Below are positions 17,569-26,125 of a DNA stretch of 64,000 bases, piece by piece. The DNA is from Bacillus_BD oryzisoli (GTDB taxonomy: Bacteria > Bacillota > Bacilli > Bacillales > Cytobacillaceae). Numbering within the stretch: position 1 is the first letter of the stretch; each line of letters begins with the position of its first letter. The notes below the pieces were generated by a model. It ran no database searches and was not told where the DNA came from. It saw nothing but the letters and a program-made list of their open reading frames with translations. The stretch is from the NCBI RefSeq assembly GCF_036670025.1, contig NZ_CP137640.1, positions 2,948,001 through 3,012,000 on the forward strand, written 5' to 3'. Position numbers and translations under genes: made by a program.

Positions 17569-17962
17569 CATGAAATGGTGAGTAGTCGCGGCTCATGTGT
17601 ACATGAGTTGAGGAAAGTCCAGGCTCGCCCGGTGCTGAGATGCCCGGAGTGTTCGTGCCATCTGTAAAGGTGGGCAGAGATTAATCTCTGACGGCGGAGA
17701 AATCAACTAAGTCCTTATGGATATGCTGAGATTATCCTGAAAGTGCCACAGTAACGGAGTTCTTCTGGAAACGGAAGAAATGGAACGGGGTAAACCCCAC
17801 GAGCGAGCAACCCAAACTTAGGTAGGGGCACCATCCCGCGGGAAGTGAACCAAAAGGATGGATTGGTCAAATCGATTGATAGTTATATGACTACACCTGT
17901 CTGTGCAAGATTGGCATCGCTTGAGCACACAGGAACAGAACCTGGCTTACAGCCATTTCATG
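17569..17962 (+). ncRNA. rnpB: RNase P RNA, Bacillus type (class B)
   Basis: Aligns from memory with Bacillus subtilis RNase P RNA along its whole length. Conserved blocks include GAGGAAAGTCC, GGTGCTGAGATGCCCGGAGT, GAAAGTGCCACAGTAACGGA, GGGGTAAACCCCACGAGCGA followed by GCAACCCAAA, and ACAGAACCTGGCTTACAG at the 3' end. The ends pair perfectly as helix P1 (CATGAAATGG with CCATTTCATG). The length, about 394 bases, fits the family (about 400). It is the catalytic RNA that cuts the 5' leader from tRNA precursors. It differs at many positions from the Bacillus subtilis molecule while keeping the core, and it lies in a decayed region directly before an SRP RNA gene. Confidence 0.93.
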
Positions 17963-18017
17963 GGCCGAATTATCTACGTCGTTTTGCATATAACATAGGT
18001 ATGTTTTTCATATACAT

Positions 18018-18286
18018 ACCGTGCTAGACGGGGAGTTAGCGGTGCCCTGTACCCGCAATCCGCTATAGCGGGGTTGAATGCCTATTTGAGGTTTGAACAT
18101 GTAAGGTCTGCCTTACAAAAGTGAGCGTTGACAATTGGGTCCTGCGCAATGGAAACCTATGAATCTGGTCAGATCCGGAAGGAAGCAGCCATAAGTAGAC
18201 TTTTCTATGTGCCGTGGGGTAGCCTAGTTCGAGTTACCTTTTGTAAGTAACGCTTGGTTGTTCCTGTCGAGAATAGGATGCACGGT
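18018..18286 (+). ncRNA. scr: SRP RNA, long Bacillus type (scRNA, with Alu domain)
   Basis: About 269 bases, matching the 271-base small cytoplasmic RNA of Bacillus subtilis. The ends pair (ACCGTGC with GCACGGT). The S-domain core is clear: GGTCAGATCCGGAAGGAAGC followed by AGCC, plus GGGTCCTGCGCAATGG. The Alu part shows GGGGAGTTAGCGGTGCCCTG and GTAAGTAACGCTTGG. This RNA forms the signal recognition particle with Ffh and directs membrane proteins to the translocon. It starts only 55 bases after the end of rnpB and is followed by a very strong terminator, so the two RNAs may share a transcript. Confidence 0.93.
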
Positions 18287-18294
18287 TTACATAT

Positions 18295-18352
18295 AAAAGG
18301 TCGGTACTTCTAATTGTTTTCATTAAAACAATTAGAAGTACCGACCTTTTTA
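18295..18352 (+). terminator. Strong terminator after the SRP RNA
   Basis: A perfect stem of 26 base pairs (core GGTCGGTACTTCTAATTG with its complement) closed by a 4-base loop and followed by T-residues. It ends the rnpB-SRP RNA unit and would also stop transcription from the other side. Confidence 0.9.
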
Positions 18353-18536
18353 CTTAGGCTCTTTTCTTAAATTTTGTTGCTTTTGGAGATTAAATACGTT
18401 GAATAGGCTTATTTTGTTGCAAAATAGCCTTTATTTGTAAGAAAAGAGCTTGCAAACTTAATTTCAAAGCACAAATGGTGATTGTGTTGCTTTATGGAAT
18501 GCTACACGAGAAGTACATACATCAAGTGATAATATG
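18353..18536. other. Short gene-free stretch
   Basis: Contains an imperfect inverted repeat AATAGGCTTATTTTG...CAAAATAGCCTTTATT near 18400-18437 that could act as a terminator. Nothing else recognised. Confidence 0.35.
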
Positions 18537-18920
18537 CTCTAACGCCAGCGCAATGCAATTAATAATCGACAACAGTCCAAATCGGCTACTTTTGATGTGA
18601 ATTCTAGCCATAAGCCATCAGGATTGTAATTAATATCTACATCTGACGTAAAATCTCTATAGAATGAATTAAGCGTCTAACCTCCTCAATATCTTGAAGT
18701 TTCAGCAGCATACATTAATTTTGCATCAAATTTTTTTGACTCAGATAGTTTATTAAGAACCATGCTGGCTTCTGCCATGAGTTTTTTAGTTTCATTGGCT
18801 GATTGATACAAAAGGTTAGCAAGAACAGGTAGATTTTGACGAATTGGCCAATATGTGGTAGGGCAACAAGAGGGCTGATAGTAACTAGGGTGATATAAGT
18901 ATACATGAACAGGATGCCCT
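18537..18920 (-). pseudogene. Unrecognised small protein gene, frameshifted (coat-protein-like start)
   Basis: The reverse strand encodes SIFQGGHPVHVYLYHPSYYQ, then RQNLPVLANLLYQSANETKK, KLSESKKFDAKLMYAAETSR, and in shifted frames EEVRRLIHSI and INYNPDGLWLEFTSKVADLD with CCRLLIALRW. Two frameshifts near 18680 separate the last pieces. The His/Tyr/Pro-rich start resembles small spore coat proteins, but this is only an impression; the family was not recognised. Total original length was about 140 residues. Confidence 0.4.
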
Positions 18921-19105
18921 CCTTGGAAAATAGATAATAGACCACGTAATGATATTTAAATGCTTTATGTATAGGTAGATTACTAGATATGAAGCTACTC
19001 CTCCAATCTTCGGAAACGGATCGTGTGCGAAGAAGTGAATTCTATGATTTTACGATGACATCGCTCTTTTTCAATATTTTCAATCTCCCGATAGTGTCGC
19101 TGCCA

Positions 19106-19617
19106 GGGTGATTAAGGATGAGGAGCATAACTGGGGCTTTTATCTTACTGAGTATCAAAAGTGGGTGGAATATAATGAGGAAATTGAAAAATAGGGGTTA
19201 GAACCTTGTTATGAGATCCATAAAGATACACTAGATTATAAAGGCTACGTTCATATCCAGATTCCAAGAAGTGAGGATATTTTATATCCGTTTATTGATT
19301 TTTTCTATGGATCTTGGGGAATTGAAAATGCAGGGATTCGAGAAAAAGAGCAGAGTGTTTATATATCGATAAAGGCTGGGGAAGTATCTCTTCAACATTC
19401 TATTCCTTTTAACTTGGAACAACTTATTTCTTTTATAAAAGAGGCAACGATTGAAATTGCCGAAGGGCTATTTATTGTTCAGAGTGCTTACCGCAAAACG
19501 AATTTAGAACCGCCAATTAAGATGTTAGATACTGTTAAACAACTAGCGGAACAAGAGGATATTACTATGAGCCAGTGGGTAGAGCGTGCAATTAAAATTA
19601 ATCTAGCTATTAAATAA
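19106..19617 (+). pseudogene. Unrecognised protein gene with an in-frame stop
   Basis: The plus frame reads RVIKDEEHNWGFYLTEYQKW, then VEYNEEIEK, a TAG near 19191, and continues in the same frame GLEPCYEIHKDTLDYKGYVH to the end at 19617 (QWVERAIKINLAIK). The upstream start is unclear because the frame changes before 19106. Composition is that of an ordinary soluble protein of at least 170 residues. No family recognised. Confidence 0.45.
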
Positions 19618-19914
19618 TTTTGACACTTTAATCAAAAACAGGCTAACCGATCAATAATCTATCTCTTTCACTCAGTCCTAGTTTTTTAAGAATGTATTTC
19701 AAATTCAAATGAAAAACACTTTGCAACGAGGAATACAAACTGCTTTTCACCCAAATTTCACTCTAATTTAGCCACCCTTAGATGTGTTACTCTAAGCATG
19801 TTTAACTAGAATCAGGCTTCTCCATTAAAGGGTCCTGATTTTTGAAGAGAATCATAGGCAGAAAATAATCAAACTTTTAAGACAGTAGAGCTATCACTTC
19901 AATCATGTATTACG

Positions 19915-19955
19915 AAATCCCTCCTGAATCTTTTACATCTCAGGAGGGATTTTCA
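19915..19955 (+). terminator. Strong terminator
   Basis: AAATCCCTCCTGA pairs perfectly with TCAGGAGGGATTT around a 13-base loop, followed by TTTC. It insulates the accessory region from the operon that follows. Confidence 0.75.
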
Positions 19956-20122
19956 TAATAAACCTTTTCAAGGGGAGGGGATGCAAAAATACCTATAAGA
20001 GAATACCTTATTAGGGAGCCTTATGATAATTCAATTATAAGAATCTCTTAAATTCCCCCTGATGAGATTGAGAAGTCATATTTTAGTTATTCAATTATAG
20101 GGCGCGATTATTGAAGAAAGAA

Positions 20123-20172
20123 AGGACATAACATATCCATATAATACGTAAATGTCCTATAATTTTTTATTT
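20123..20172 (+). terminator. Terminator or attenuator 140 bases before pucD
   Basis: AGGACAT and ATGTCCT pair around a 22-base loop and are followed by ATAATTTTTTATTTTTT. As no gene lies directly upstream, it may control read-through into the operon. Confidence 0.5.
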
Positions 20173-20312
20173 TTTAATTTATATCGTGATGAAAATTCTC
20201 TTTTCCGAAAAAAATCTTGAATGAAATTAATCATAAAATATCAATCTCATTTATAAAATCGTAGGAAGAGATATGTCCCCCTATTTAAAACGAGTCGAAG
20301 GGTGTTGTTAGA

Positions 20313-22448
20313 ATGAATCTCAAAAACATAAGCACCTCTGTGCCCAAAAAGGACCATAAAGGAAAAGTATCGGGCCAGCTGCCCTATATTAGTGACGTGA
20401 AAGTGGAAAATATGGTTTATGGTGTTCTCTATCGGTCGCCCATTGCCTATGGAAAAATTCTATCCATCCAATTACCAACCCTTCCGGAAGGCTATGAAGC
20501 GGTTGGAGCAGAGCATATCCCCGGACCAAATTTTGTCAAAATCATCACAGAAGATCAGCCCATATTTGCAAATGAGTGGGTCAATTATATTGGTGAGCCC
20601 ATCCTCATGCTCGTTGGAGAAGACTTGAATACCCTGTACACATTATTAAATAAAGTAAAAGTTGAATTTGAAGAGCATCAGGCGGTCTATACATTAGATG
20701 AAGCGATCAAACAAAAATCAACAGGCACATGTATGGCAAGCTATGAATTTGGGGAAAGCCTACAGAACATTTCGGCTATTGAGCAGGGAGCCAGTCAAAT
20801 CATCGAAGAAGAATATCAGACAGGATACCAGGAACATGTCTACCTTGAGCCGCAAGGAATGCTTGCTATCTATAAGGATGATGAAATCGTCGTCCAAGGA
20901 TCGATGCAATGTCTTTATTATATAAAAAATGCTTTGTTAAGCGCGTTAGCTTGTGGCGACGATGAGGTCAGAGTTGTCCAAAGCCCGACAGGAGGAGGTT
21001 TTGGCGGCAAAGAAGATTATCCTTCCATGATGGCCTGTCATGTAGCTGTTGCAGCAAAAGCAGTTAAAAAATCCGTCATGCTTGTGTTCGACCGTTTAGA
21101 AGATATGCTAGTAACAACGAAAAGGCATCCGGCAAAACTCAAATATCGAACGGCCCTTGATCAGGACGGGAATATTTTGAGCATGTGTGTTGAAATTTTT
21201 CTCGATGGCGGTGCCAATGCAGGATTAAGTTCTGTCGTACTGCAGCGCGCTTTAATCAATAGTGCGGGGATTTATAAAATTCCTCACTTTCATGCAAAAG
21301 GGTATGTCTTAAAAACCAATACCGTTCCAAACGGCGCCTTCAGAGGCTTTGGTGCACCGCAAAGCTTCTCCGGAATCGAAAGTCATATGGGACATCTTAG
21401 CAGGCTGGCAAAAATCGACCCGCTAGACTATAAACGAAAATTCCTTGTCAAACAAGGAGACCTTACAATCACAAAAGGTAAATTCCACGAACCAATACTC
21501 ATGGAAGACATGATTGTGGATATGCTTAACACGTCAAATTACCGAAAGAAAAAAGAAGAATTTCAGCGCTTAAATAAACAAAATAATCGCTATAAAAAAG
21601 GCATCGGAACGTCGCTGTTCCTCCACGGCTGCGGTTTTACAGGAAGCGGTGAAAGAGACCACATTAAAGCAGTGGTGAAGCTGGTTAAATCAAAGGACGA
21701 CAAAGTATTGTTAAAAATCTCAAACTCAGATATGGGACAAGGAATTTTAACAACGCTATGTAAAATTGTCGCCAAAGAACTTGATCTCCCGTACGAAGAA
21801 ATTTTATACCCTTATCCCGATACAAAAGAGGTTCCCGACTCCGGACCAACCGTTGCCTCAAGGACAACGATGATTGTTGGGAAATTACTTGTGCGGGCCG
21901 CAAAAAAACTGAAGGCTCAGTGGAAAACAGGAGTGGAACAGGAAGTAATTGAACATTATGTTCACCGCGAAAGGATTCTCTGGGACGAGAAAACTTTCAC
22001 TGGTGATGCCTACCCAGCGTATTCATGGGGTGTAAATATCGTTGAAGTAGAAGTTGACACGTTAACAGGAAATGTAAAATTAGAAAAAGTTTATGGCAAT
22101 TTTGAAGTTGGGAAGGTCATCGATGAACGGATTATAAAAGGCCAAATTGACGGCGGTCTAGCCCAAGGATTGGCTTACGGTTATCTGGAAAAAATGACGG
22201 CAAAAGAAGGCAGAATCCAGCAAAAAAGTATTTCAGATTATGGTCCGCCGACTTCGTTGGATGTTGTTTCAATCGAAAGCAAGGTCTTTGATAACCCATA
22301 TGCTGATGGTCCATTCGGGGCGAAGGGTGCAGGGGAGTTGACTTTAATTGGCGGAGCGCCCGCAGTCCAGGCTGCGATTGAGGATGCATTGCAGACTTCT
22401 TTTCAGCAAATTCCGATTACCCCGGAAGTCATTATTGAAAGTCTCTAG
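20313..22448 (+). CDS. pucD: Xanthine dehydrogenase-type molybdenum-binding subunit (PucD-like)
   Basis: A 711-residue molybdopterin-cytosine/guanine-binding large subunit of the xanthine dehydrogenase family. Visible are the first domain (residues about 15-125), GGGFGGKE (227-234), AFRGFGAPQ (342-350) and the active-site glutamate in GAKGAGELTLIG (Glu at about 675). The enzyme hydroxylates a heterocycle or purine such as hypoxanthine or xanthine; the true substrate cannot be told from sequence. It is first in a three-gene operon with the iron-sulfur and FAD subunits (order D-E-C). PucD of Bacillus subtilis is a little longer. The maturation genes pucA and pucB are not nearby. Confidence 0.85.
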   Translation: MNLKNISTSVPKKDHKGKVSGQLPYISDVKVENMVYGVLYRSPIAYGKILSIQLPTLPEGYEAVGAEHIPGPNFVKIITEDQPIFANEWVNYIGEPILMLVGEDLNTLYTLLNKVKVEFEEHQAVYTLDEAIKQKSTGTCMASYEFGESLQNISAIEQGASQIIEEEYQTGYQEHVYLEPQGMLAIYKDDEIVVQGSMQCLYYIKNALLSALACGDDEVRVVQSPTGGGFGGKEDYPSMMACHVAVAAKAVKKSVMLVFDRLEDMLVTTKRHPAKLKYRTALDQDGNILSMCVEIFLDGGANAGLSSVVLQRALINSAGIYKIPHFHAKGYVLKTNTVPNGAFRGFGAPQSFSGIESHMGHLSRLAKIDPLDYKRKFLVKQGDLTITKGKFHEPILMEDMIVDMLNTSNYRKKKEEFQRLNKQNNRYKKGIGTSLFLHGCGFTGSGERDHIKAVVKLVKSKDDKVLLKISNSDMGQGILTTLCKIVAKELDLPYEEILYPYPDTKEVPDSGPTVASRTTMIVGKLLVRAAKKLKAQWKTGVEQEVIEHYVHRERILWDEKTFTGDAYPAYSWGVNIVEVEVDTLTGNVKLEKVYGNFEVGKVIDERIIKGQIDGGLAQGLAYGYLEKMTAKEGRIQQKSISDYGPPTSLDVVSIESKVFDNPYADGPFGAKGAGELTLIGGAPAVQAAIEDALQTSFQQIPITPEVIIESL

Positions 22449-22468
22449 ATGAAAGTAGGCGAATAGGA

Positions 22469-22945
22469 TTGATTAAATTTACACTCAATGGAAAAACAGT
22501 AGAAACAGACGCCCCTGCGACAGCAAGATTACTAGATTTATTAAGGGATGAGTTCGAGTTAATTGGTACAAAGGAAGGCTGCGGTGAAGGGGAGTGCGGT
22601 GCCTGCAGCGTTTTTGTCAATAACCTCCTGCAAAACAGCTGCCTGATTCCCATTGGCTCGATTGCCGGTGCCGAAATACAAACGATAGAAGGCATACTCG
22701 AAACCAAGCCATTTAAACTTTTAGATGAGTGCTATTCTATTGCGGGCGGCGTTCAATGCGGCTATTGCATTCCGGGTATGATTATGGCAAGTGCCGCGTT
22801 GTTATCGAAAAATCCACATCCATCAGAGGCGGAAATTCGTGAAGGCATTTCCGGAAATCTGTGTCGATGTACCGGCTACAATATGATTGTTGATGCAATT
22901 AACCTCGCAGCAAAAAAGGGTGACGGTATATGGCAGAAAAAATAA
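22469..22945 (+). CDS. pucE: Xanthine dehydrogenase-type [2Fe-2S] subunit (PucE-like)
   Basis: A 158-residue subunit with two [2Fe-2S] clusters. The plant-type ferredoxin cluster uses Cys38, Cys43, Cys46 and Cys58; the second uses Cys97, Cys100, Cys132 and Cys134 (QCGYC and LCRC motifs). It passes electrons from the molybdenum site to FAD. The start is TTG, since no ATG in frame lies near; its ribosome binding site is poor, so translation may be coupled to pucD, which ends 20 bases upstream. It overlaps pucC by 16 bases. Confidence 0.88.
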   Translation: MIKFTLNGKTVETDAPATARLLDLLRDEFELIGTKEGCGEGECGACSVFVNNLLQNSCLIPIGSIAGAEIQTIEGILETKPFKLLDECYSIAGGVQCGYCIPGMIMASAALLSKNPHPSEAEIREGISGNLCRCTGYNMIVDAINLAAKKGDGIWQKK

Positions 22946-23799
22946 CGGCATACCGCTTCGATTGTTTAGACCAAACACTGAATCAATTGAATAGAGAAGA
23001 CTGTGCCATTATAGCCGGCGGTACCGATGTCATGGTCCTTCACAAAAGTCGAAGGGGAGTCCCTCCGAAAATTACGAAACCGATTGTTTTTATTGATCAT
23101 CTTTCCGAATTAAAGCAGATGTATCAACATCACAACGATCTCCACATCGGAGCCTGCTGTACCTACAGTGAATTACTTGAACATCCACTAATTCCGTTTG
23201 CATTAAAAAATGCCATTAAAACCATTGCTGCTCCTGCCATTAGAAACCGCGGAACATTAGGCGGTAATATTTGCAATGCCTCGCCAGCAGGTGACACACT
23301 TCCATTATTATATGTTTACAATGCAAAGCTTTTGCTGCGCTCCGTTCATGGCGATCGCATTGTTGCGATTAATGATTTTATTCAAGGTCCGCGGCGTATT
23401 CAACGGTTGCCGCATGAAATCGTAACAGAAATCATTCTTCCTTCCGTATTAGAGGAAGATGCCCATGTTGTTTTTGAAAAAGTCGGCAACCGAAACGCAG
23501 ATGCCATTGCAAAAGTCTCGTTTGCCGGTTTAATTCGAGTCAAAAAAGAACGAATCGATGACGTACGCTTTGCCTTCGGCGTAGTGGGACCGACGATGGT
23601 TCGTTCCTACGATATTGAAAAAATGCTGCTTGGAAAATTAGTCCCATTAACTGTTACGGACATTGATCAGGCTGTCGCAGCCTTTGACAAGATTATTCAT
23701 CCAATCGACGACCATCGCTCCACTGCTGTTTACAGAAAAACGGTAGCATTAAAACTTTTACGTCATTTTCTTAGCTTACAGCAATTTCAAGCGAATTAA
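22930..23799 (+). CDS. pucC: Xanthine dehydrogenase-type FAD-binding subunit (PucC-like)
   Basis: A 289-residue FAD subunit of the CoxM/PucC family. It shows the AIIAGGTDVMVLHKSRRG pyrophosphate-binding motif (about residues 27-44) and the APAIRNRGTLGGNICNASPA block (about 98-117), followed by the C-terminal CO dehydrogenase flavoprotein domain. It accepts electrons from the iron-sulfur subunit and passes them to NAD+ or another acceptor. It overlaps pucE by 16 bases and is the last gene of the operon; a terminator-bearing repeat follows. Confidence 0.87.
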   Translation: MAEKITAYRFDCLDQTLNQLNREDCAIIAGGTDVMVLHKSRRGVPPKITKPIVFIDHLSELKQMYQHHNDLHIGACCTYSELLEHPLIPFALKNAIKTIAAPAIRNRGTLGGNICNASPAGDTLPLLYVYNAKLLLRSVHGDRIVAINDFIQGPRRIQRLPHEIVTEIILPSVLEEDAHVVFEKVGNRNADAIAKVSFAGLIRVKKERIDDVRFAFGVVGPTMVRSYDIEKMLLGKLVPLTVTDIDQAVAAFDKIIHPIDDHRSTAVYRKTVALKLLRHFLSLQQFQAN

Positions 23800-23812
23800 T
23801 TTTTTTAAAAAA

Positions 23813-23958
23813 AGGGGCTCGCGGGGACAGGAACCTCGTTCCAGATACAAACAATGTGATAAGGAATTTAGATCCTAGCCTAAAAAACTCGTCATTTGGT
23901 GACGAGTTTTTTCTTTAACAAATTATTTCTGGTTCAAGGTGCCTGTCCCTCTGTCCCT
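23813..23958. repeat. Terminator-bearing intergenic repeat, diverged copy
   Basis: Left arm GGGGACAGGAACCTCG and right arm AAGGTGCCTGTCCCTCTG are inverted relatives of the arms at 33,590-33,722 and 38,192-38,334. Between them lies the hairpin AAAAAACTCGTCA/TGACGAGTTTTTT (23882-23912), a bidirectional terminator used by pucC. Confidence 0.75.
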
Positions 23959-23982
23959 ATGATATAATTTACTGAAGAGTTA

Positions 23983-24038
23983 TTGGAAATTCCGATTACC
24001 TTATGATGTTGTTGGAATTTCCGATTATCTTATGATGT
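23983..24038 (+). promoter_or_regulatory. Tandem 27-base repeat with palindromes before satD
   Basis: TTGGAAATTCCGATTACCTT followed by ATGATGT (23983-24009) is repeated almost exactly at 24012-24038 (two differences). Each copy contains a palindrome (GGAAATTCC, GGAATTTCC), 29 bases apart. The second copy ends 44 bases before the satD-like gene, a good position for a repressor operator. Confidence 0.5.
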
Positions 24039-24082
24039 CATGTTTTGTTATACTTATATTTTAACAGAAAGCGGGTGATGGT

Positions 24083-24781
24083 ATGGAAATGATCAAGGCG
24101 GTTTGTATTAAGGCAGATATCATTGGTTCAAGGAAGAGTGGAAAGGAAATCCTGCTAAAAAGTATTGTACAAGAACTCAATCACACATTTAAAAAGAATC
24201 TATTAACTGATTTTACTGTTAGATTCGGAGATGAATTATTTGGTATTGTTAATGATTTCGAGGCAGGATACAAAGTGTTTAGAGAGCTATTTCTCCTTTC
24301 AAGGAAATACAAGGTCCCATTATATGTTGGTGTTGGATTTGGAAATATTGTCAATAAGAATTTAAAAAATCCGGATGATGTTAATGGTCAAGCCATTTGG
24401 AACTCAGCAGATGCATTAGAAATCCTGCAATCATCTACTTTTAGGGGAAAAAGTGCGATCCAATCCTTAGACAAACACTTTAAATTTAAGGTCATTATTG
24501 GGAACAATAACCCTGACAGCTCCATTGCTAATTATATGCTTTATTTTATTTTAGAAAAAATAAAAAAGAGGACAGAAAAACAATCCAAAGCAATAAGACT
24601 GCTGGAACAATTTCCAACATTAAATTATGAACAAATAGGAGAATACTTGGATTACGAAGGGGAAAATAGGAAGGCCAATGTTAGTAATCTCTTAATAAGA
24701 GCTGAATATAACATAGTGAGAGATACAGAAGAAGAGTTAATCAAACTAATCCATTTAATCTATAGCGAGGAAAATAAATGA
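24083..24781 (+). CDS. SatD family protein
   Basis: A 232-residue protein with AVCIKADIIGSRKSG near the N-terminus, the RFGDELFGIV block (about residues 48-57) and a C-terminal region that looks like a winged helix (QFPTLNYEQIGEYLDYEGEN). These are features of the SatD family, named from a streptococcal locus; biochemical function is unknown. The first half vaguely recalls nucleotide cyclase-type folds (inference). It overlaps the following membrane protein gene by 4 bases (ATGA), so the two are co-translated. A GCGGGTGATGG-type box precedes ATG. Confidence 0.7.
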   Translation: MEMIKAVCIKADIIGSRKSGKEILLKSIVQELNHTFKKNLLTDFTVRFGDELFGIVNDFEAGYKVFRELFLLSRKYKVPLYVGVGFGNIVNKNLKNPDDVNGQAIWNSADALEILQSSTFRGKSAIQSLDKHFKFKVIIGNNNPDSSIANYMLYFILEKIKKRTEKQSKAIRLLEQFPTLNYEQIGEYLDYEGENRKANVSNLLIRAEYNIVRDTEEELIKLIHLIYSEENK

Positions 24782-25770
24782 TTCAACTATTATTATTATT
24801 TTTATTATCACATTTCATTGCCGACTTTGTCACACAAACAGATTACATGATTAATAGAAAACGTGAATATTGGAAAGCTTCGAAATTAAGTAAAGGACTT
24901 ACGGAACATATTTTACATCATCAGATCATTACTCTCATCATTGTTGTAGTGTTTTACGGGTATGATCATTACTTAATTCCCTCATTAATCATTATAGGAG
25001 GGATCCACTATACCCTTGATTGGGCTAAAGTGGAATTCTCGGATCATCTAATTAATAAATGTAAAGCCAAAAATACTAAGAAGAAAAATATTTTTGATTA
25101 TATACTAGAAAAATATACCTTTCATTTTTTAATAGATCAATTGTTACACATATTTACCATTTTTATCGTTTTACGACTTTTTCAGAAGACAGCTTCATTA
25201 GGATATTTAATTTATTACATAGAAGAAATTGTTTTTAATCATGCTCCAATAAGCGGAAATTCAAAAATCATATTACTAGTCATTTTTTTCATTTTATTAA
25301 CCTTTGGAAGTGGGTACTTAATAGCATTTATTTTTAAGGATATTAAAAAGGATGTTGTTAAAACTGATGAAATTGCTGCAGCATTAGAGCAAATGAGTGA
25401 GGATGAATTAAGTCATCTTCAATCGAATATCAAGAATTTTGATAAAGATTTTTTGATTGAGAAAGTTTGGGAGGTTAAAGAGAACGAAAATAACTCAACA
25501 AAAAGCATAAAAATTCAATATCAAATTTTTAATGAACCTGACAACGATACCTCTGGAAGATATATCGGTTATCTAGAAAGAGTTTTAATTGCTGCCTTTG
25601 TAGTTATAAACGCCTATCCGGGATTAGCATTGTTAGCAGCATTTAAAACATTAACGAGATTTAAACAATTGGAATCCAAATCTTTTGCTGAATACTATTT
25701 AATCGGAACTTTAATCAGTATGGTGATAGGGGTAGTAATTGGCGGGTTAATAAAAATGATCATCATTTAA
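24778..25770 (+). CDS. DUF3307 membrane protein (SatD partner)
   Basis: A 330-residue membrane protein. The N-terminal 120 residues match the DUF3307 pattern: LLLFLLSHFIADFVTQTDYM, KGLTEHILHHQI and GGIHYTLDWAK, with conserved His and Asp. A central soluble part (about 195-255) separates N- and C-terminal membrane segments. Function unknown. The 4-base overlap with the satD-like gene points to a functional pair; SatD-DUF3307 pairs occur in other bacteria. A hairpin terminator follows about 100 bases later. Confidence 0.7.
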   Translation: MIQLLLLFLLSHFIADFVTQTDYMINRKREYWKASKLSKGLTEHILHHQIITLIIVVVFYGYDHYLIPSLIIIGGIHYTLDWAKVEFSDHLINKCKAKNTKKKNIFDYILEKYTFHFLIDQLLHIFTIFIVLRLFQKTASLGYLIYYIEEIVFNHAPISGNSKIILLVIFFILLTFGSGYLIAFIFKDIKKDVVKTDEIAAALEQMSEDELSHLQSNIKNFDKDFLIEKVWEVKENENNSTKSIKIQYQIFNEPDNDTSGRYIGYLERVLIAAFVVINAYPGLALLAAFKTLTRFKQLESKSFAEYYLIGTLISMVIGVVIGGLIKMIII

Positions 25771-25871
25771 TTTCACTAGTGAATTTCTCATTGACAGTCA
25801 CTAGTGACTACCCGATGTTATAAAAAAAGAGGATAAACTTAAAGCAAGAATAAGAAAGTGTATTAAAGTAA

Positions 25872-25907
25872 CAGCTCCTAAAAGTAGAAGAAGGGGCTGC
25901 TTTTTTA
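25872..25907 (+). terminator. Terminator of the satD-DUF3307 operon
   Basis: CAGCTCC and GGGGCTG pair (one G-T pair) around a 14-base loop and are followed by CTTTTTT. Confidence 0.7.
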
Positions 25908-25990
25908 TAGAAAGGATAATCCACTTGCTGAGGCTGTTTTCACTTGAGAACTTGGGTAAAAGTACAGAGCATGATAACCCTTGCTGTTTT

Positions 25991-26125
25991 TTAACTTGCC
26001 CATTGTTTCAGAACTTGTTGTTTTGCTATTTGGTAAATTTCTTCTAGTTCTTGTTCTTTGTTAGCTATTACATTGGTTTGATAAATTTTCCCCTGCAATG
26101 TAACGTAAATGGTATACACATACAT
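25991..26125 (-). CDS. BA3454-type small stress protein
   Basis: A 44-residue protein on the minus strand, starting MYVYTIYVTLQGKIYQTNVI and ending QIAKQQVLKQWAS. It has the pattern of the BA3454 family of small Bacillus stress-response proteins (short beta strands with GKIYQTNVIA, then a helix ending in QW). A good AGGAG box lies about 10 bases before ATG. Function unknown. No partner gene is adjacent. Confidence 0.65.
   Translation of the reverse strand: MYVYTIYVTLQGKIYQTNVIANKEQELEEIYQIAKQQVLKQWAS

Larger units (their letters stand above)
19618..20312. other. Long leader region before the xanthine dehydrogenase-type operon
   Basis: No gene recognised. It contains a small AATCAGG/CCTGATT hairpin with T-run (19810-19843), the strong hairpin at 19915-19955 and a third at 20123-20172. 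Between the last two, ATTCAATTATA occurs twice, 60 bases apart (20029 and 20089). The spacing of terminators before pucD suggests a regulated leader; no known riboswitch was recognised. Confidence 0.45.

Noticed and set aside
17393..17596. Minus-strand frame of 67 codons upstream of rnpB
   Set aside because: It overlaps the LysM remnant and the rnpB 5' end, lacks a ribosome binding site and matches no family.
17845..18027. Open frame of 60 codons on the plus strand
   Set aside because: It lies inside the RNase P RNA and the start of the SRP RNA and has no protein-like features.
20100..20312. Purine (guanine/xanthine) riboswitch before pucD
   Set aside because: None of the conserved purine aptamer loop sequences is present; only terminators and simple repeats were seen.
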